NCBI GenBank assembly: GCA_019347675.1
Contig: JAHWKW010000012.1
Span: forward strand, 85,500-136,368
Reading direction: 5' to 3'
DNA: 50,869 bases
From: Actinomycetota bacterium
GTDB lineage: Bacteria > Actinomycetota > Nitriliruptoria > Nitriliruptorales > JAHWKO01
The position numbers and the translations under genes were made by a program. Below the pieces are notes generated by a model, which was not told where the DNA came from, made no database searches, and worked only from the letters and a program-made list of their open reading frames with translations. Below, piece by piece: positions 16,983 to 27,748 of this stretch (position 1 is its first letter; every line of letters begins with the position of its first letter).

Positions 16983-17438
16983 TCAGTCGGCGGCCGACAG
17001 GTCGACCTCGTAGGCCTCCCACAGCAGGTCCGAGCCGCGCTGGCGGTGCCTGGCCGCCTGCCCGAGCAGTTCGAGCGCGTCGCGTCGCAACCGTTCGACC
17101 TCGTCGCTGTCGGGGATCGCCCCCCGGCACTGCGCCAGGAGCGCGTCGATGGAGGCCGCGAGCTTACGATGGTCTTGGCGCAGGCGCGCCACCGACGGTT
17201 CCAGGCGTGGAGCCTCCGCCAGGATCTGGTCGAACAGCCCACCAGGCGCCTCGGTCTGGTCGGTGTGGTCGTCGAGGGTCGCGCGCAGACGGGTCAAGGC
17301 CGCTGCGACCAGGTCGCGCCACGGCTCAGGCCGGCCGGCCGTGGCGGCGAGCGCCTGCTCGAGCTGGACCAGGGCAGCGTGGAGCTGGCGTCGCCGGTGG
17401 CGGACCGAACCGAGTTCGGGGCGCGCGTCGAGCTGCAT
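16983..17438 (-). CDS. hemerythrin-like (HHE) domain protein
   Basis: A 151-residue all-helical protein. I start at the ATG at 17438, which has a GGAAAGGA ribosome site six to seven bases upstream; the frame is open 20 codons further. The arrangement His in 'LDDHTDQTEAPGGLFDQIL', then 'LEPSVARLRQDHRKLAASIDALL', fits the four-helix HHE cation-binding family (diiron or other metal). Several expected His positions (early H, late H) include 'RHRRRQLHAAL' and 'ARHRQRGSDLLWEAYEVDL'. It leads a minus-strand run that ends with the betaine importer and is divergent from glgX. Confidence 0.7.
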   Translation of the reverse strand: MQLDARPELGSVRHRRRQLHAALVQLEQALAATAGRPEPWRDLVAAALTRLRATLDDHTDQTEAPGGLFDQILAEAPRLEPSVARLRQDHRKLAASIDALLAQCRGAIPDSDEVERLRRDALELLGQAARHRQRGSDLLWEAYEVDLSAAD

Positions 17439-17532
17439 GGCGGGTCCTTTCCGGCCTGTTAAGTGAGCGACACGGACCGCCCCGTCGTCAAGTGCCAACT
17501 GCTGTGGTCGGTCGTCCCGGCCCGTGTGACGC

Positions 17533-17571
17533 TACTGCCTACACTCGCGCCGCATCCGGCGAGGAGCTCAC
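17533..17571 (+). promoter_or_regulatory. -10 element and ribosome site of glgX
   Basis: TACACT at 17539-17544 is a fair -10 hexamer 28 bases before the glgX ATG. GAGGAG at 17561-17566 is a strong ribosome site with five bases of spacing. No good -35 was found. Confidence 0.4.
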
Positions 17572-19673
<2,102 letters not shown>

Positions 19674-19677
<4 letters not shown>

Positions 19678-20714
19678 GCCACCCCTTCGCACCGCCGGTC
19701 GCGCCGATGGAGGCGCGGACGCGGGAGGGGTGGCCGCGAGGGCCGTACGCGTACGAGCCCAAGTGGGACGGCTTCCGGTGCTTGATCTGGTCGGCGGACG
19801 ACGGACAGCCCCGGCTCGACAGCCGCAACCAGAAGCCGCTGTTGCGCTACTTCCCGGAGTTGGAGGCAGCTGCTCGAGCGCTCCCCGATGGCACCGTGGT
19901 CGACGGCGAGGTCGTGGTGGTCCGCGACGGCCGGCTCGATTTCGATGCCCTGTCCGAGCGCATCCATCCGGCCGACAGCCGCATCCGGATGCTGTCGCAG
20001 GAGACGCCCGCCGAGCTCGTCGCGTTCGACGTGCTGGCGACCCGGGGCCGTGACGTGCGTTCGGCGCCGTTCGAGGAGCGTCGGGACGCGTTGGAAGCGC
20101 TCTCCGGCGTGCTGCGTCCACCGTGGCACATCACACCCTCAACGGCCGACGTGGCCGTCGGCCGGCGATGGTTCGACGAGTTCGAGTCCGCCGGCTGCGA
20201 CGGCATCGTCGCCAAACGTCTCGACGGGCCCTACGTCGAGGGCAAGCGAGACATGATCAAGATCAAGCACAGGCGGACCGTCGACTGTGTGGTGGGCGGC
20301 TACCGCGTGCACAAGGACGGCCCCGGCGCGGGCGTCGGTTCGCTGTTGCTTGGCCTCTACGACGCTGCCGGCGAGATGCACTTCGTTGGGCACTGCTCGA
20401 ACTTCTCCGACCAGGAGCGGATCGCGCTGTACGAACGCCTCCAGCCGCTGCGGGTGGCGGTCGGCGGGCCGTTTGGTGACGACGCGCGGCGACCAGGTGA
20501 GCCCAGCCGCTGGACCGGTGACAAGGACCTGTCCTGGGTGGCGTTGGGGCCACAGTTGGTGTGCGAGGTGTCGTACGGGCAGCTGACGGCGGGGCGGTTC
20601 CGCCACGCCACCCGGTTCGAGCGGTGGCGCCCGGACAAGGACCCTCGAGCGTGCACCATGGACCAGCTGGAGCGTCCGGAGGGCCCCAGCTTCCACGACG
20701 TCGTGGTGGGGTGA
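19674..20714 (+). CDS. ATP-dependent DNA ligase (stand-alone LigC/LigD ligase-domain type)
   Basis: A 346-residue ligase starting at the GTG that overlaps the glgX stop. The adenylation motif KxDG is 'EPKWDGFR' with Lys30 as the AMP-accepting residue. Further motifs are 'DSRNQK' (motif I-Ia region), 'DGEVVV' (motif III), 'EGIVAK'-type '[11 protein letters not shown]' (motif IV) and '[17 protein letters not shown]' (motif V). A C-terminal OB-fold follows ('[18 protein letters not shown]'). It seals nicks using ATP and matches the LigC group that works with separate polymerase domains in actinobacterial end-joining or excision repair. It is five bases from the polymerase gene, so they form one unit. 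Confidence 0.93.
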
Positions 20715-20718
20715 CGCG

Positions 20719-21711
20719 GTGGCGAAGGACGAGACCTGGCTGGATGTGCCCGGCGGTCGGGTGCGGGTCACGAGCCCCGCGAAGATCATGTTCCCCACGC
20801 AACGCTGGACCAAGCTCGACCTGGTCGAGCACTACGTCACCGTGGGAGAGGGAGCCCTGCGGGCGGTGTACGGCCGCCCGACCGTGCTCAAACGTTGGAA
20901 CCGTGGCGTGGCCGGGGAGCCGTTCTTCCAGAAGCGTGCACCCAAGGACAGCGACCACGAGTACGCGACGATCCGGTTCCCGTCGGGGCGTTCGGCCGAC
21001 CTGTTGGTCCCCAGGGCGGTGCGGGACATCATCTGGATGGTCCAACTGAACTGCATCGACCTCAACCCGTGGCCGGTCCGCGCCGAGGACGTCGAGCACC
21101 CCGACGAACTCCGCGTGGACCTCGATCCCACACCCGACGCCACCTGGCACGATGTGCGCGCGGTCGCGTTGATCTGCCGTGACGTGCTGTCCCAACACGG
21201 GCTGGTGGGCTGGCCCAAAACATCAGGGTCGCGCGGCATGCACCTCAACGTCCGGATCCCCGCTGAGTGGTCGTTCACCGCGGTCCGGCGTGCGGCCCTG
21301 GCCCTGGCCCGCGAGGTCGAGCGGCGATCGCCGGATCGGGCCACCAGCGCATGGTGGAAGGAGGAGCGGCACGGGGTGTTCGTCGACTACAACCAGAACG
21401 CCCGCGACCGCACGGTGGCGTCGGCGTACTCGGTCCGGCCCACGGGTTGGGTGTCGACGCCGCTGACATGGGACGAGGTCCCCGACGCAGAACCGCAGGA
21501 CTTCCCCATGGATCGGTTCGGCGAGCGCTGGACGGCGGTGGGGGACCTCACCGCCGGGATCGACGAGGCAACGGGCCCCCTGGACGGCCTCCTGCAACTG
21601 GCGCACCGAGACGAGGAGCAAGGGTTGGGCGACGCTCCGTGGCCGCCTCACTTCCCCAAGCACGAAGACGAACCCCCCCGGGTACAGCCGTCACGCCGCC
21701 GCCCCAGCTAG
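20719..21711 (+). CDS. LigD-type primase-polymerase domain protein (PolDom)
   Basis: A 330-residue stand-alone archaeo-eukaryotic primase superfamily polymerase, start GTG at 20719. The catalytic acidic pair is Asp134/Asp136 in 'LRVDLDPTP'; motif II is 'SGSRGMHLNV' with His175; motif III is 'GVFVDYNQN' with Asp223. 'ATSAWWKEER' and 'AYSVRPTGWVSTPLTWDEV' are typical of LigD PolDom. It adds nucleotides (with ribonucleotide preference in known members) at breaks or gaps before ligation. It lies directly after the ligase. No Ku gene is in the window, so whether it acts in end-joining or gap repair is open. Confidence 0.93.
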   Translation: MAKDETWLDVPGGRVRVTSPAKIMFPTQRWTKLDLVEHYVTVGEGALRAVYGRPTVLKRWNRGVAGEPFFQKRAPKDSDHEYATIRFPSGRSADLLVPRAVRDIIWMVQLNCIDLNPWPVRAEDVEHPDELRVDLDPTPDATWHDVRAVALICRDVLSQHGLVGWPKTSGSRGMHLNVRIPAEWSFTAVRRAALALAREVERRSPDRATSAWWKEERHGVFVDYNQNARDRTVASAYSVRPTGWVSTPLTWDEVPDAEPQDFPMDRFGERWTAVGDLTAGIDEATGPLDGLLQLAHRDEEQGLGDAPWPPHFPKHEDEPPRVQPSRRRPS

Positions 21712-21783
21712 GGCTAGGGTGCGCACGACCTCGTCGCTGGTTGACGGCGACGGCGAGTTCCAGGACCGCGAGAAGGGGACCCC

Positions 21784-22086
21784 ATGGCCGACCAGGAGTT
21801 CGAGTACCACGAGCACGACGAGGTCGTGCACTCGCACCCGCACTACCACGTCACGCACAACCACAACCGCATGACGGGCGGGTTCGATCACCTGTACTCA
21901 GACCACGAGCACGAACACGACCATGCGGCGATCGCCCACGCTCACGTCGCCCACCAGGACTTCGACGCTGAGCACCGCGGGGAGGCCCACATCCACGACC
22001 ACGGCGAGCCGGTCAAGACCGAGCGGGCCACCAAGAAATCAGCCAAGAAAGCAGCCGCCAAGAAGTCGGCCAAGAAGGCGACCTGA
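21784..22086 (+). CDS. histidine-rich protein with lysine/alanine tail
   Basis: A 100-residue protein, ATG at 21784. Residues 1-75 hold about 20 histidines, mostly in H-x-H pairs (HEH, HSHPHYH, HEHEHDH, HAHVAH, HIHDH), with many Asp and Glu. This gives a strong divalent-metal-binding character. Residues 78-100 are a basic tail of Lys-Lys-Ser-Ala/Lys-Lys-Ala-type repeats, like the C-termini of histone-like and DNA-binding proteins. No signal peptide or membrane segment is seen, so it is cytoplasmic. A metal-storage or nickel/zinc chaperone bound to DNA or RNA is conceivable; function is not known. Confidence 0.75.
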   Translation: MADQEFEYHEHDEVVHSHPHYHVTHNHNRMTGGFDHLYSDHEHEHDHAAIAHAHVAHQDFDAEHRGEAHIHDHGEPVKTERATKKSAKKAAAKKSAKKAT

Positions 22087-22110
22087 GCGCTCCGGGGGCC
22101 GTCAGCGCTC
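22085..22110. terminator. hairpin between convergent genes
   Basis: GAGCGCT and AGCGCTC form a 7-bp stem with a 12-base loop that spans the stop codons of the convergent His-rich and SpoIID-like genes. It could terminate from both sides; there is no T-run. Confidence 0.35.
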
Positions 22111-23658
22111 CAGCAGCCGTCGCAGCCCGCTGCTGACCGGCGGCGGGGCGTACTTCACCAGCGCCCACTGGACCCGCTTGAGCAGCCCGTCCTCGGCAGC
22201 GCCGTCCGTCCCGGCCAGCCCATCGGCGTTGGCTGCGTCATCGGCTGGTGCGTCCGCGTACGGAGGACGTGGGTCCGCGGGCGGCTCAGGTGCAGAGTCC
22301 GCGACCGGCCCGCCATCCGCCGGTCCGCCAGCTGACGGCGGGAGCGCCGCCGGTGGCGGGGCCGTGATGTCCGGGCTCCACGCGACCGGGGGTCCACTCA
22401 GCAGGACCGAGTCGGTGTTGCCCGCCCCGACGTCCCACGAGACCCCACCGGGCAGCTCGGTTCCGTTGCCCCCGGCCACGATCGTGTAGGGGCCGTCGGC
22501 GCGGACGGTGACCTGCATGGCGTCCCAGCTCAGGCCGACCCGGACCCGTGCCGGCAGATCCGAGGTCGTGTCCGGTCGCAACCCGCCGTAGTAGGCGGCG
22601 AGGATGTCGTCGTAGGTCATCCCGCGTTCGGCCTTTCCGCGCGCCCCCCACTGGCTCATCCCCACGCCGTGGCCCCAGCCTTTCCCGGTGATGACTGCTT
22701 CGTCGGCAGTGAGCGCGAAGTCGAAGCGGCTTGAGGGGAGCCCATCGGGCAGCGCCTTCCCGCTGGGTGTGCGCGGCGGGAACCGGTTGGGCAGCAGCCG
22801 TGGGCCGACCTCCGAAACCCACGCGCGGAACTTGCTGGCGGACAGCTCGACCACGTGCCCGTCGGTGCGGGTGGCACGGACCTGGTCGACGCGGGACCCG
22901 TCGCTTGGGATCCACTCGACCCGAGCCACCGGGACAGCTGCCGACAGGGACGTCCCGTTGGCGAACAGCCGGTCGAGTTCAACACGGGTGAGGCGGAGCT
23001 GCCAGCGGTGATGGGGTGAGATCGCCTCGTCGGGGTCGGGAACACCGACCAGGTACGGTCGCGGCCCGGCCGTGCGGCCGTCGTTGCCGTAGACGTGCTC
23101 GTTGTTGCGGGTGTGGCCCCCGGACGACGAGAAGAAGCGGGCGAGGATGGGCTGACCTTCCCAGGTCAGGACCTGCCCGGCCGTGGCCTCAACGGCTTCG
23201 CGCCAGCGGCCGCCGTTGGGGCTCTCCACGACCGCGCGACCGTGGAAGACCTGACAGTCCACCGTGGCGCAGATGTCGAAGTCGTACCCACGGCTGCGGA
23301 AGGTGCCCAGGGTGATCGAGTACCAGGCGTAGGTACGCGCGGCCACGGCTTGGGCCTTCAGCGTCTCCATCGGCCAGCTCGCCGGTACCTCCGCGAGCCC
23401 GTCGACGTAACGATCGATCGACAGCTCGTTGACGACGACGAGGCGTCCGTCGGGTCCCGGGACAACGTCGACGCGGTCCGTGAACCGGCCGTGGCCTGGC
23501 ACCGTGAAGGTCGTGCCCGGGGCGCCGAGGAAGCTGACTGAGCCCCCCACGGGCTGCCATGCGGGTGCCTGCGCCGCGGCGGCCGGGGCGAGGACGCTCA
23601 GCACGACCATGCCGACGAACGCGGCCAACGCAGCGCGAGCAGCAGAACGAGATGACAC
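22102..23658 (-). CDS. secreted SpoIID/LytB-domain protein
   Basis: A 518-residue protein with a GTG start. The N-terminal signal peptide has a hydrophobic stretch at residues 8-28 ending in Ala-Ala-Ala-Gln. The SpoIID domain is clear: 'ELSIDRYVDGLAEVPASWPMETLKAQAVAARTYAW' (about residues 77-111), 'FFSSSGGHTRNNEHVYG' and 'GKGWGHGVGMSQWGARGKAERGMTYDDILAAYYGG'. In SpoIID, such regions cleave glycan strands lacking stem peptides; in non-sporulating actinobacteria the role is unclear but cell-wall-related. The last 120 residues are a Pro/Ala/Asp-rich low-complexity tail ending in a short amphipathic stretch. Confidence 0.9.
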   Translation of the reverse strand: MSSRSAARAALAAFVGMVVLSVLAPAAAAQAPAWQPVGGSVSFLGAPGTTFTVPGHGRFTDRVDVVPGPDGRLVVVNELSIDRYVDGLAEVPASWPMETLKAQAVAARTYAWYSITLGTFRSRGYDFDICATVDCQVFHGRAVVESPNGGRWREAVEATAGQVLTWEGQPILARFFSSSGGHTRNNEHVYGNDGRTAGPRPYLVGVPDPDEAISPHHRWQLRLTRVELDRLFANGTSLSAAVPVARVEWIPSDGSRVDQVRATRTDGHVVELSASKFRAWVSEVGPRLLPNRFPPRTPSGKALPDGLPSSRFDFALTADEAVITGKGWGHGVGMSQWGARGKAERGMTYDDILAAYYGGLRPDTTSDLPARVRVGLSWDAMQVTVRADGPYTIVAGGNGTELPGGVSWDVGAGNTDSVLLSGPPVAWSPDITAPPPAALPPSAGGPADGGPVADSAPEPPADPRPPYADAPADDAANADGLAGTDGAAEDGLLKRVQWALVKYAPPPVSSGLRRLLER

Positions 23659-23806
23659 GAGATCCCCCGTCGTGATGTGTGGCCGCTGGCGGCGGCCTTA
23701 CGTGGTGCTTCGACCGCAACCAACTGGTTCCTGAAGGAGGCTGTTCCGTCGCGACGTGCGGAGACGCCCGGTGTGCGGGGAGCGAACAGGGTGGCGAACC
23801 GCCTGG

Positions 23807-24640
23807 TCAGGTCCGCGCTTCCGCCGCCTGCAGCGCGGCGATGCGCGCGTCGAGCTTGTCTCGGAGTCGCCGCAGCGCCCGGCGCTCGTCGTCAGGCGAC
23901 GCCAACGCCTCGACGATGTGAGCGACGGCGTCTCGGGCTGCGCGTCCTGCATCGCCCGGAAGCATGGTCGCGGCGCGGTCCGCGGCGGCGACGTCGGGAT
24001 CGTCGGGGACGATGCCGACCAGGTGCAAGCCCTGATCGACGGCGGCGGAGGTGAGCAGCGCCGCGTCCTTCGGCGACAGGGCGCGGTTGCCGACCGCATA
24101 GATGCGGGGGATGCCGAGCTCCTCGGCGAGGTCACGCGCACGACCAGCGGCGAGTGCGGAGTTCCGCGCCGGCGTGACAACCACCAGGAGCACGTCGGCG
24201 TACGCCAGCGTCCCGGCGGAGCGACTCAGGTGCTCGAGCCCCGCCTCCATGTCGACGATGGTGACGTCGGCCTCCTCCTCGGTCGCGGCCGCAAGCAGGC
24301 TGCGCACCACGGCGTGGCCGCCGCACGCGCACCCCGCACCTGCTTCGTCGACACGAGCGGCGTGCAGCAGGGTCGCGCCGGCCGGCGTGGCGACGCCGTA
24401 GGTGCGGATGAGCTCGGCGGGTGTCAGCTGGCCGTTGCCGGCGCCGGCGACCAGCGATCGGGGCAGGACGGGAACCTGCTCCGCGGCGGTCAGGTCCAGA
24501 CCGAGACTCAAGCCCAGGTTGGGATCCGAGTCGGTGTCGATGGCGAGAACGCCCGCGCCCCGCTCGACGTAGCACTGGATCAGGAGCGCTGCCAGACTGG
24601 TCTTTCCTGTCCCGCCCTTCCCGACGATACCGAGCTTCAC
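23807..24640 (-). CDS. CooC-like P-loop ATPase
   Basis: A 277-residue MinD/ParA-type ATPase, start GTG at 24640. The deviant Walker A is 'KGGTGKTS' (about residues 8-15). 'AIDTDSDPNLG' and 'TIVDMEAGLEHLSR' (about residue 130) match the CooC branch, which loads nickel into carbon monoxide dehydrogenase. A 'CACGG' pair of cysteines (about residue 110) fits the CooC dimer metal site. A coiled basic C-terminus follows. No CODH gene is in the window. The neighbouring divergent gene is a response regulator. Confidence 0.8.
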   Translation of the reverse strand: MKLGIVGKGGTGKTSLAALLIQCYVERGAGVLAIDTDSDPNLGLSLGLDLTAAEQVPVLPRSLVAGAGNGQLTPAELIRTYGVATPAGATLLHAARVDEAGAGCACGGHAVVRSLLAAATEEEADVTIVDMEAGLEHLSRSAGTLAYADVLLVVVTPARNSALAAGRARDLAEELGIPRIYAVGNRALSPKDAALLTSAAVDQGLHLVGIVPDDPDVAAADRAATMLPGDAGRAARDAVAHIVEALASPDDERRALRRLRDKLDARIAALQAAEART

Positions 24641-24764
24641 CTGCTGTCCTTGTCCCACGGGTAGGTCAGGGTACGGCAGCGTGGCGGGGGGGACCGATGG
24701 CCCACGGTGCCACGACGGTTGCAACTGGCGCGACGCTGCCGGTCGCCGTGGCGGGGCCAAGCCG

Positions 24765-24779
24765 TATGCTCACCGGGTG
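24765..24779 (+). promoter_or_regulatory. leaderless promoter of the response regulator gene
   Basis: TATGCT (24765-24770) is followed by six bases and then the GTG start at 24777. Transcription from this -10 would begin at the start codon. There is no ribosome site. No clear -35 was found. Confidence 0.55.
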
Positions 24780-25451
24780 GCTTCGATCGATCGCAACGCG
24801 GTGACGTTCGTCGTCGTCGACGACGACGACGACATCCGCCTCCTCGTCCGCATCCTGTCGCGGACGACCCCGGCAGTTGAGCTGGTGGGGGAGGCGGCCG
24901 ACGGCGACCAGGGGCTGTCGGTCGTCGCTGAGACGCAACCGCATGCGGTCCTCCTCGACCTGCACATGGCGGTCAGCGGCATCGAGATCCTCCGGACGAT
25001 CAAGCACGTCGCTCCCGACACCGGTGTCCTCGCCTGGACGGGCGATCCCGTGGCCTTGCGGACGGCCCTTGCCGGCGGGGCGGACGACGGGTGTCTGAAG
25101 ACGACCCCGTGGCAGGAGGTCGTCGATCGGTTGGTGGCGCTGGCGACCTCCTACGGGGGATCGGTGAGTTCCGATCTGGCCGGGGGTCGCACGCCGGTCT
25201 ACGGCAAGCTCGACACCGCGGCGGTCACCGTCCTGAACGCCGCCCCGTTCCAGGTGGTCGCCGCGTCGAACACCCTGTGGCCGTGCCCGTCGTGCGGGAC
25301 CCGGCGCCCACTCGCGGGCAGCTGGTCGATGACCGTCCGCAACCGCCAGGGGCCAGCCATGCAACGGACCGTCCTGGTCTGTGCGGTCTGCGCCGAGACC
25401 CTCCGGCCGGTCGGCGCGGGCAAGCAGCCGGATCGCCGTCGCGGCAGCTGA
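24777..25451 (+). CDS. response regulator receiver protein with C-terminal zinc ribbon
   Basis: A 224-residue protein. The receiver domain (residues 9-125) has an acidic patch of five Asp (15-19), the phosphoacceptor Asp61 ('VLLDLHM'), a Thr-Gly pair (88-89) and Lys108. The second half has no recognised DNA-binding helix-turn-helix. It holds two Cys pairs (CPSC and CAVC) about 38 residues apart, which look like a zinc ribbon. I choose the GTG at 24777 because of the leaderless promoter and because upstream residues do not look coding. No histidine kinase is adjacent, so it is an orphan regulator. Confidence 0.8.
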   Translation: MASIDRNAVTFVVVDDDDDIRLLVRILSRTTPAVELVGEAADGDQGLSVVAETQPHAVLLDLHMAVSGIEILRTIKHVAPDTGVLAWTGDPVALRTALAGGADDGCLKTTPWQEVVDRLVALATSYGGSVSSDLAGGRTPVYGKLDTAAVTVLNAAPFQVVAASNTLWPCPSCGTRRPLAGSWSMTVRNRQGPAMQRTVLVCAVCAETLRPVGAGKQPDRRRGS

Positions 25452-25458
25452 CGTCCCG

Positions 25459-26502
25459 TTACGTCAGCGCGGGGTTGTGCTCGTGTGGGACGCGCTCGTC
25501 CGGTGGTGGAGGGCCGGGGGGAGTGCCGTCGCCGAACGGACGACCCCCTAGCGTGTCCCGGTCGTGGGGCGAGCTCCAGTTCGTCAGTTCCGGGCCGGCC
25601 GGAACGATGCCGGTGGGGTTGATATCGGTGTGCACCTCGTAGTAGTGGCGCTTGATGTGGACGAAGTCGATCGTGTCGCCGAACCCGGGGGTCTGGAACA
25701 GGTCGCGTGCGTAGCCCCACAGGACCGGCATCTCGGTCAGCTTGTGCCGGTTGCACTTGAAGTGGTTGTGGTAGACCGAGTCGAAGCGCACGAGCGTCGT
25801 GAACAGCCGCACGTCCGCCTCGGTGATCGTGTCGCCGACCAGGTAGCGCTGGCCCTCGAGCCGCTGCGACAGCCAGTCCAGCCGGGAGAAGAGCCGACCG
25901 TAGGCCTCCTCGTAGGCCTCCTGGCTGCCGGCGAACCCCGCTTCGTACACCCCGTTGTTCACGTCGCGGTAGACCCGGTCGATCACCTGGTGGATCTCGT
26001 CGCGGAGGTGCTCGGGGTACAGGTCGGGCGCCCCTTCGCGGTGGTAGTCGGTCCACTGGGTCGACAGGTCGAGGGTTATCTGCGGGAAGTCGTTGGTGGC
26101 GACCTGACCGGTGGGGACGTCCACGATCGCGGGGACGGTGATACCCCGGTCGCCGCGGTCGTAGTCGGGGAAGCGCTTCAAGTAGGCCTCGCGTAGGCGC
26201 TGGATCCCGAGGACCGGGTCGACCCCGTTCGGGTCGAGGTCGAACCTCCAGCTGCGCCAGTCATGGGTCGGCCCGGCGATGCCCATCGACAGGACATCCT
26301 CCAAGCCCAGCAGGCGACGGACGATGATCGAGCGGTTGGCCCACGGACACGCCCGGCTGACGATCAGGCGGTAGCGGCCGGGCTCCACCGGCCAGTCGCC
26401 ATCGCCGTCCGAGGTGATGCGGTCGGAGATGTAGTTCGTGTCGCGGTCGAAGCGATCCTTGACGTCCGTGCCCATGTCTTGGTCTGGTCGCTGTCCTGTC
26501 AT
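25459..26502 (-). CDS. glutathionyl-hydroquinone-reductase-like glutathione S-transferase (YqjG/omega type)
   Basis: A 347-residue protein of the expected length. The N-terminal thioredoxin-fold domain has the active site 'SRACPWANR' with catalytic Cys52, the CPWA signature of this family. 'ITVPAIVDVPTGQVATNDFPQI' (about 120-141) is the glutathione-binding loop. The helical C-terminal domain contains 'YLVGDTITEADVRLFTTLVRFD'. It reduces thiol-conjugated hydroquinones; in actinobacteria the thiol is probably mycothiol. The ATG at 26502 lies seven bases after a TACGGT -10, so it is probably leaderless. It is divergent from the topoisomerase gene. Confidence 0.93.
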   Translation of the reverse strand: MTGQRPDQDMGTDVKDRFDRDTNYISDRITSDGDGDWPVEPGRYRLIVSRACPWANRSIIVRRLLGLEDVLSMGIAGPTHDWRSWRFDLDPNGVDPVLGIQRLREAYLKRFPDYDRGDRGITVPAIVDVPTGQVATNDFPQITLDLSTQWTDYHREGAPDLYPEHLRDEIHQVIDRVYRDVNNGVYEAGFAGSQEAYEEAYGRLFSRLDWLSQRLEGQRYLVGDTITEADVRLFTTLVRFDSVYHNHFKCNRHKLTEMPVLWGYARDLFQTPGFGDTIDFVHIKRHYYEVHTDINPTGIVPAGPELTNWSSPHDRDTLGGRPFGDGTPPGPPPPDERVPHEHNPALT

Positions 26503-26515
26503 GTTGGCGACCGTA
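26503..26515 (-). promoter_or_regulatory. leaderless promoter of the hydroquinone-reductase-like gene
   Basis: On the minus strand TACGGT (26515-26510) is followed by seven bases and then the ATG at 26502. No ribosome site lies between, so the mRNA probably starts at or next to the ATG. Confidence 0.5.
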
Positions 26516-26631
26516 CCGGCGCGCTGCGGCGCGGCTGTGGTCGTCCGTCGTGGGCGCTGCTGGAGCCGGTCCGCCAGCGACCCGGCCGTGCGGGCGAAGC
26601 ACGTTCCCAGCACGCCAGCCACCATGGGAGC

Positions 26632-27669
26632 GTGGCGCTCATCGCCGATGGTCCGATCGCCTCCGCGGAGCTCGCGGGGCTCGTCCACGTATGCGACGAC
26701 CAACCCGGCATCACTCGTCGGGGGCGGGGGCGGGGGTTCTCGTACCACGATCCGGACGGTGGGCTCATCCGCGATCAGTCACGGCGCGGGCGGATCGAGG
26801 CGCTCGCCATCCCACCGGCGTGGACGGACGTGTGGATCTGTCCCGATCCCAACGGGCACATCCAGGCGACGGGCCGCGACGACCGTGGACGCAAGCAGTA
26901 CCGCTACCACGACCGCTGGCGGGAGGTCCGCGACGCGGTGAAGTTCCACCGCCTGGGTGCCTTCGGCGGGGCGCTGGGTGACGTCCGTCGCCGCGTGGAC
27001 AGGGATCTGTCGCTGCGTTCGATGTCTCGCGAGAAGGTGCTCGCGATCACCGTCGCCCTCCTCGACGAGTCGCTGGTTCGCGTGGGCAACGAGGAGTACG
27101 TCGAGGAGAACGGCTCCTACGGCTTGACCACGCTGCGTCCCGAGCACGTCGACGTGAACACGCGCCGGGTGCGCATCGCGTTCGTCGGCAAGGGCGGCAA
27201 ACAGCAGGAGGTCGAGGTCAGCGACCGGCGGCTCGCGCGTGCGGTGCGGCGCTGTGAGGAGATCCCGGGGCAGTGCCTGTTCACCTACGCGGACGACGGC
27301 GGCGACTACCGCGCGGTCGAGTCGGGTGACGTCAACCAGTGGCTGCGCGAGACGACGGGCGCGAACTTCACCGCCAAGGACTTCCGGACCTGGGGCGGGA
27401 CGGTCGTCGCAACCACCGCGCTGCACGCTTGCGGACCGTGCGACGATCAGCGGGAACGCGATCGGAACTGGCTGTCGAGCATCGACGCCGCCGCCGAACA
27501 ACTCGGCAACTCCCGGGCGGTCGCCCGCAGCGGGTACGTCCACCCGGCGCTCGAGGTGGCCTACGCCCAGGGTGTCGTCGAAGAGGCGTTCCGCAACGTG
27601 CGTGCGCGGCGATACCACGCCCGTGAGGAGGTCGCGCTGATGCGCATCCTCGGCTGGGTAGCCAGCTGA
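26632..27669 (+). CDS. bacterial type IB DNA topoisomerase
   Basis: A 345-residue poxvirus-like topoisomerase IB, start GTG at 26632 after GGGAG. The N-terminal clamp 'GFSYHDPDG...IPPAWTDVWI' and 'GHIQATGRDDRGRKQYRYHDRWR' are typical. The catalytic set can be placed: Arg in 'LLDESLVRVGNEEY', Lys in 'FVGKGGKQQEV', Arg/His in 'TAKDFRTWGGTV' and the nucleophile Tyr302 in 'ARSGYVHPAL'. It relaxes supercoils of both signs through a 3'-phosphotyrosyl intermediate. It is complete and stands alone; the next gene is convergent. Confidence 0.94.
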   Translation: MALIADGPIASAELAGLVHVCDDQPGITRRGRGRGFSYHDPDGGLIRDQSRRGRIEALAIPPAWTDVWICPDPNGHIQATGRDDRGRKQYRYHDRWREVRDAVKFHRLGAFGGALGDVRRRVDRDLSLRSMSREKVLAITVALLDESLVRVGNEEYVEENGSYGLTTLRPEHVDVNTRRVRIAFVGKGGKQQEVEVSDRRLARAVRRCEEIPGQCLFTYADDGGDYRAVESGDVNQWLRETTGANFTAKDFRTWGGTVVATTALHACGPCDDQRERDRNWLSSIDAAAEQLGNSRAVARSGYVHPALEVAYAQGVVEEAFRNVRARRYHAREEVALMRILGWVAS

Positions 27670-27748
27670 CGGTGGTGGGAGATGTCCGTCAGGTCCGTCA
27701 GGTCTTGTAGGACGCGCCGAAGAGAACGACTGTGCGCGGCGATCTGTC

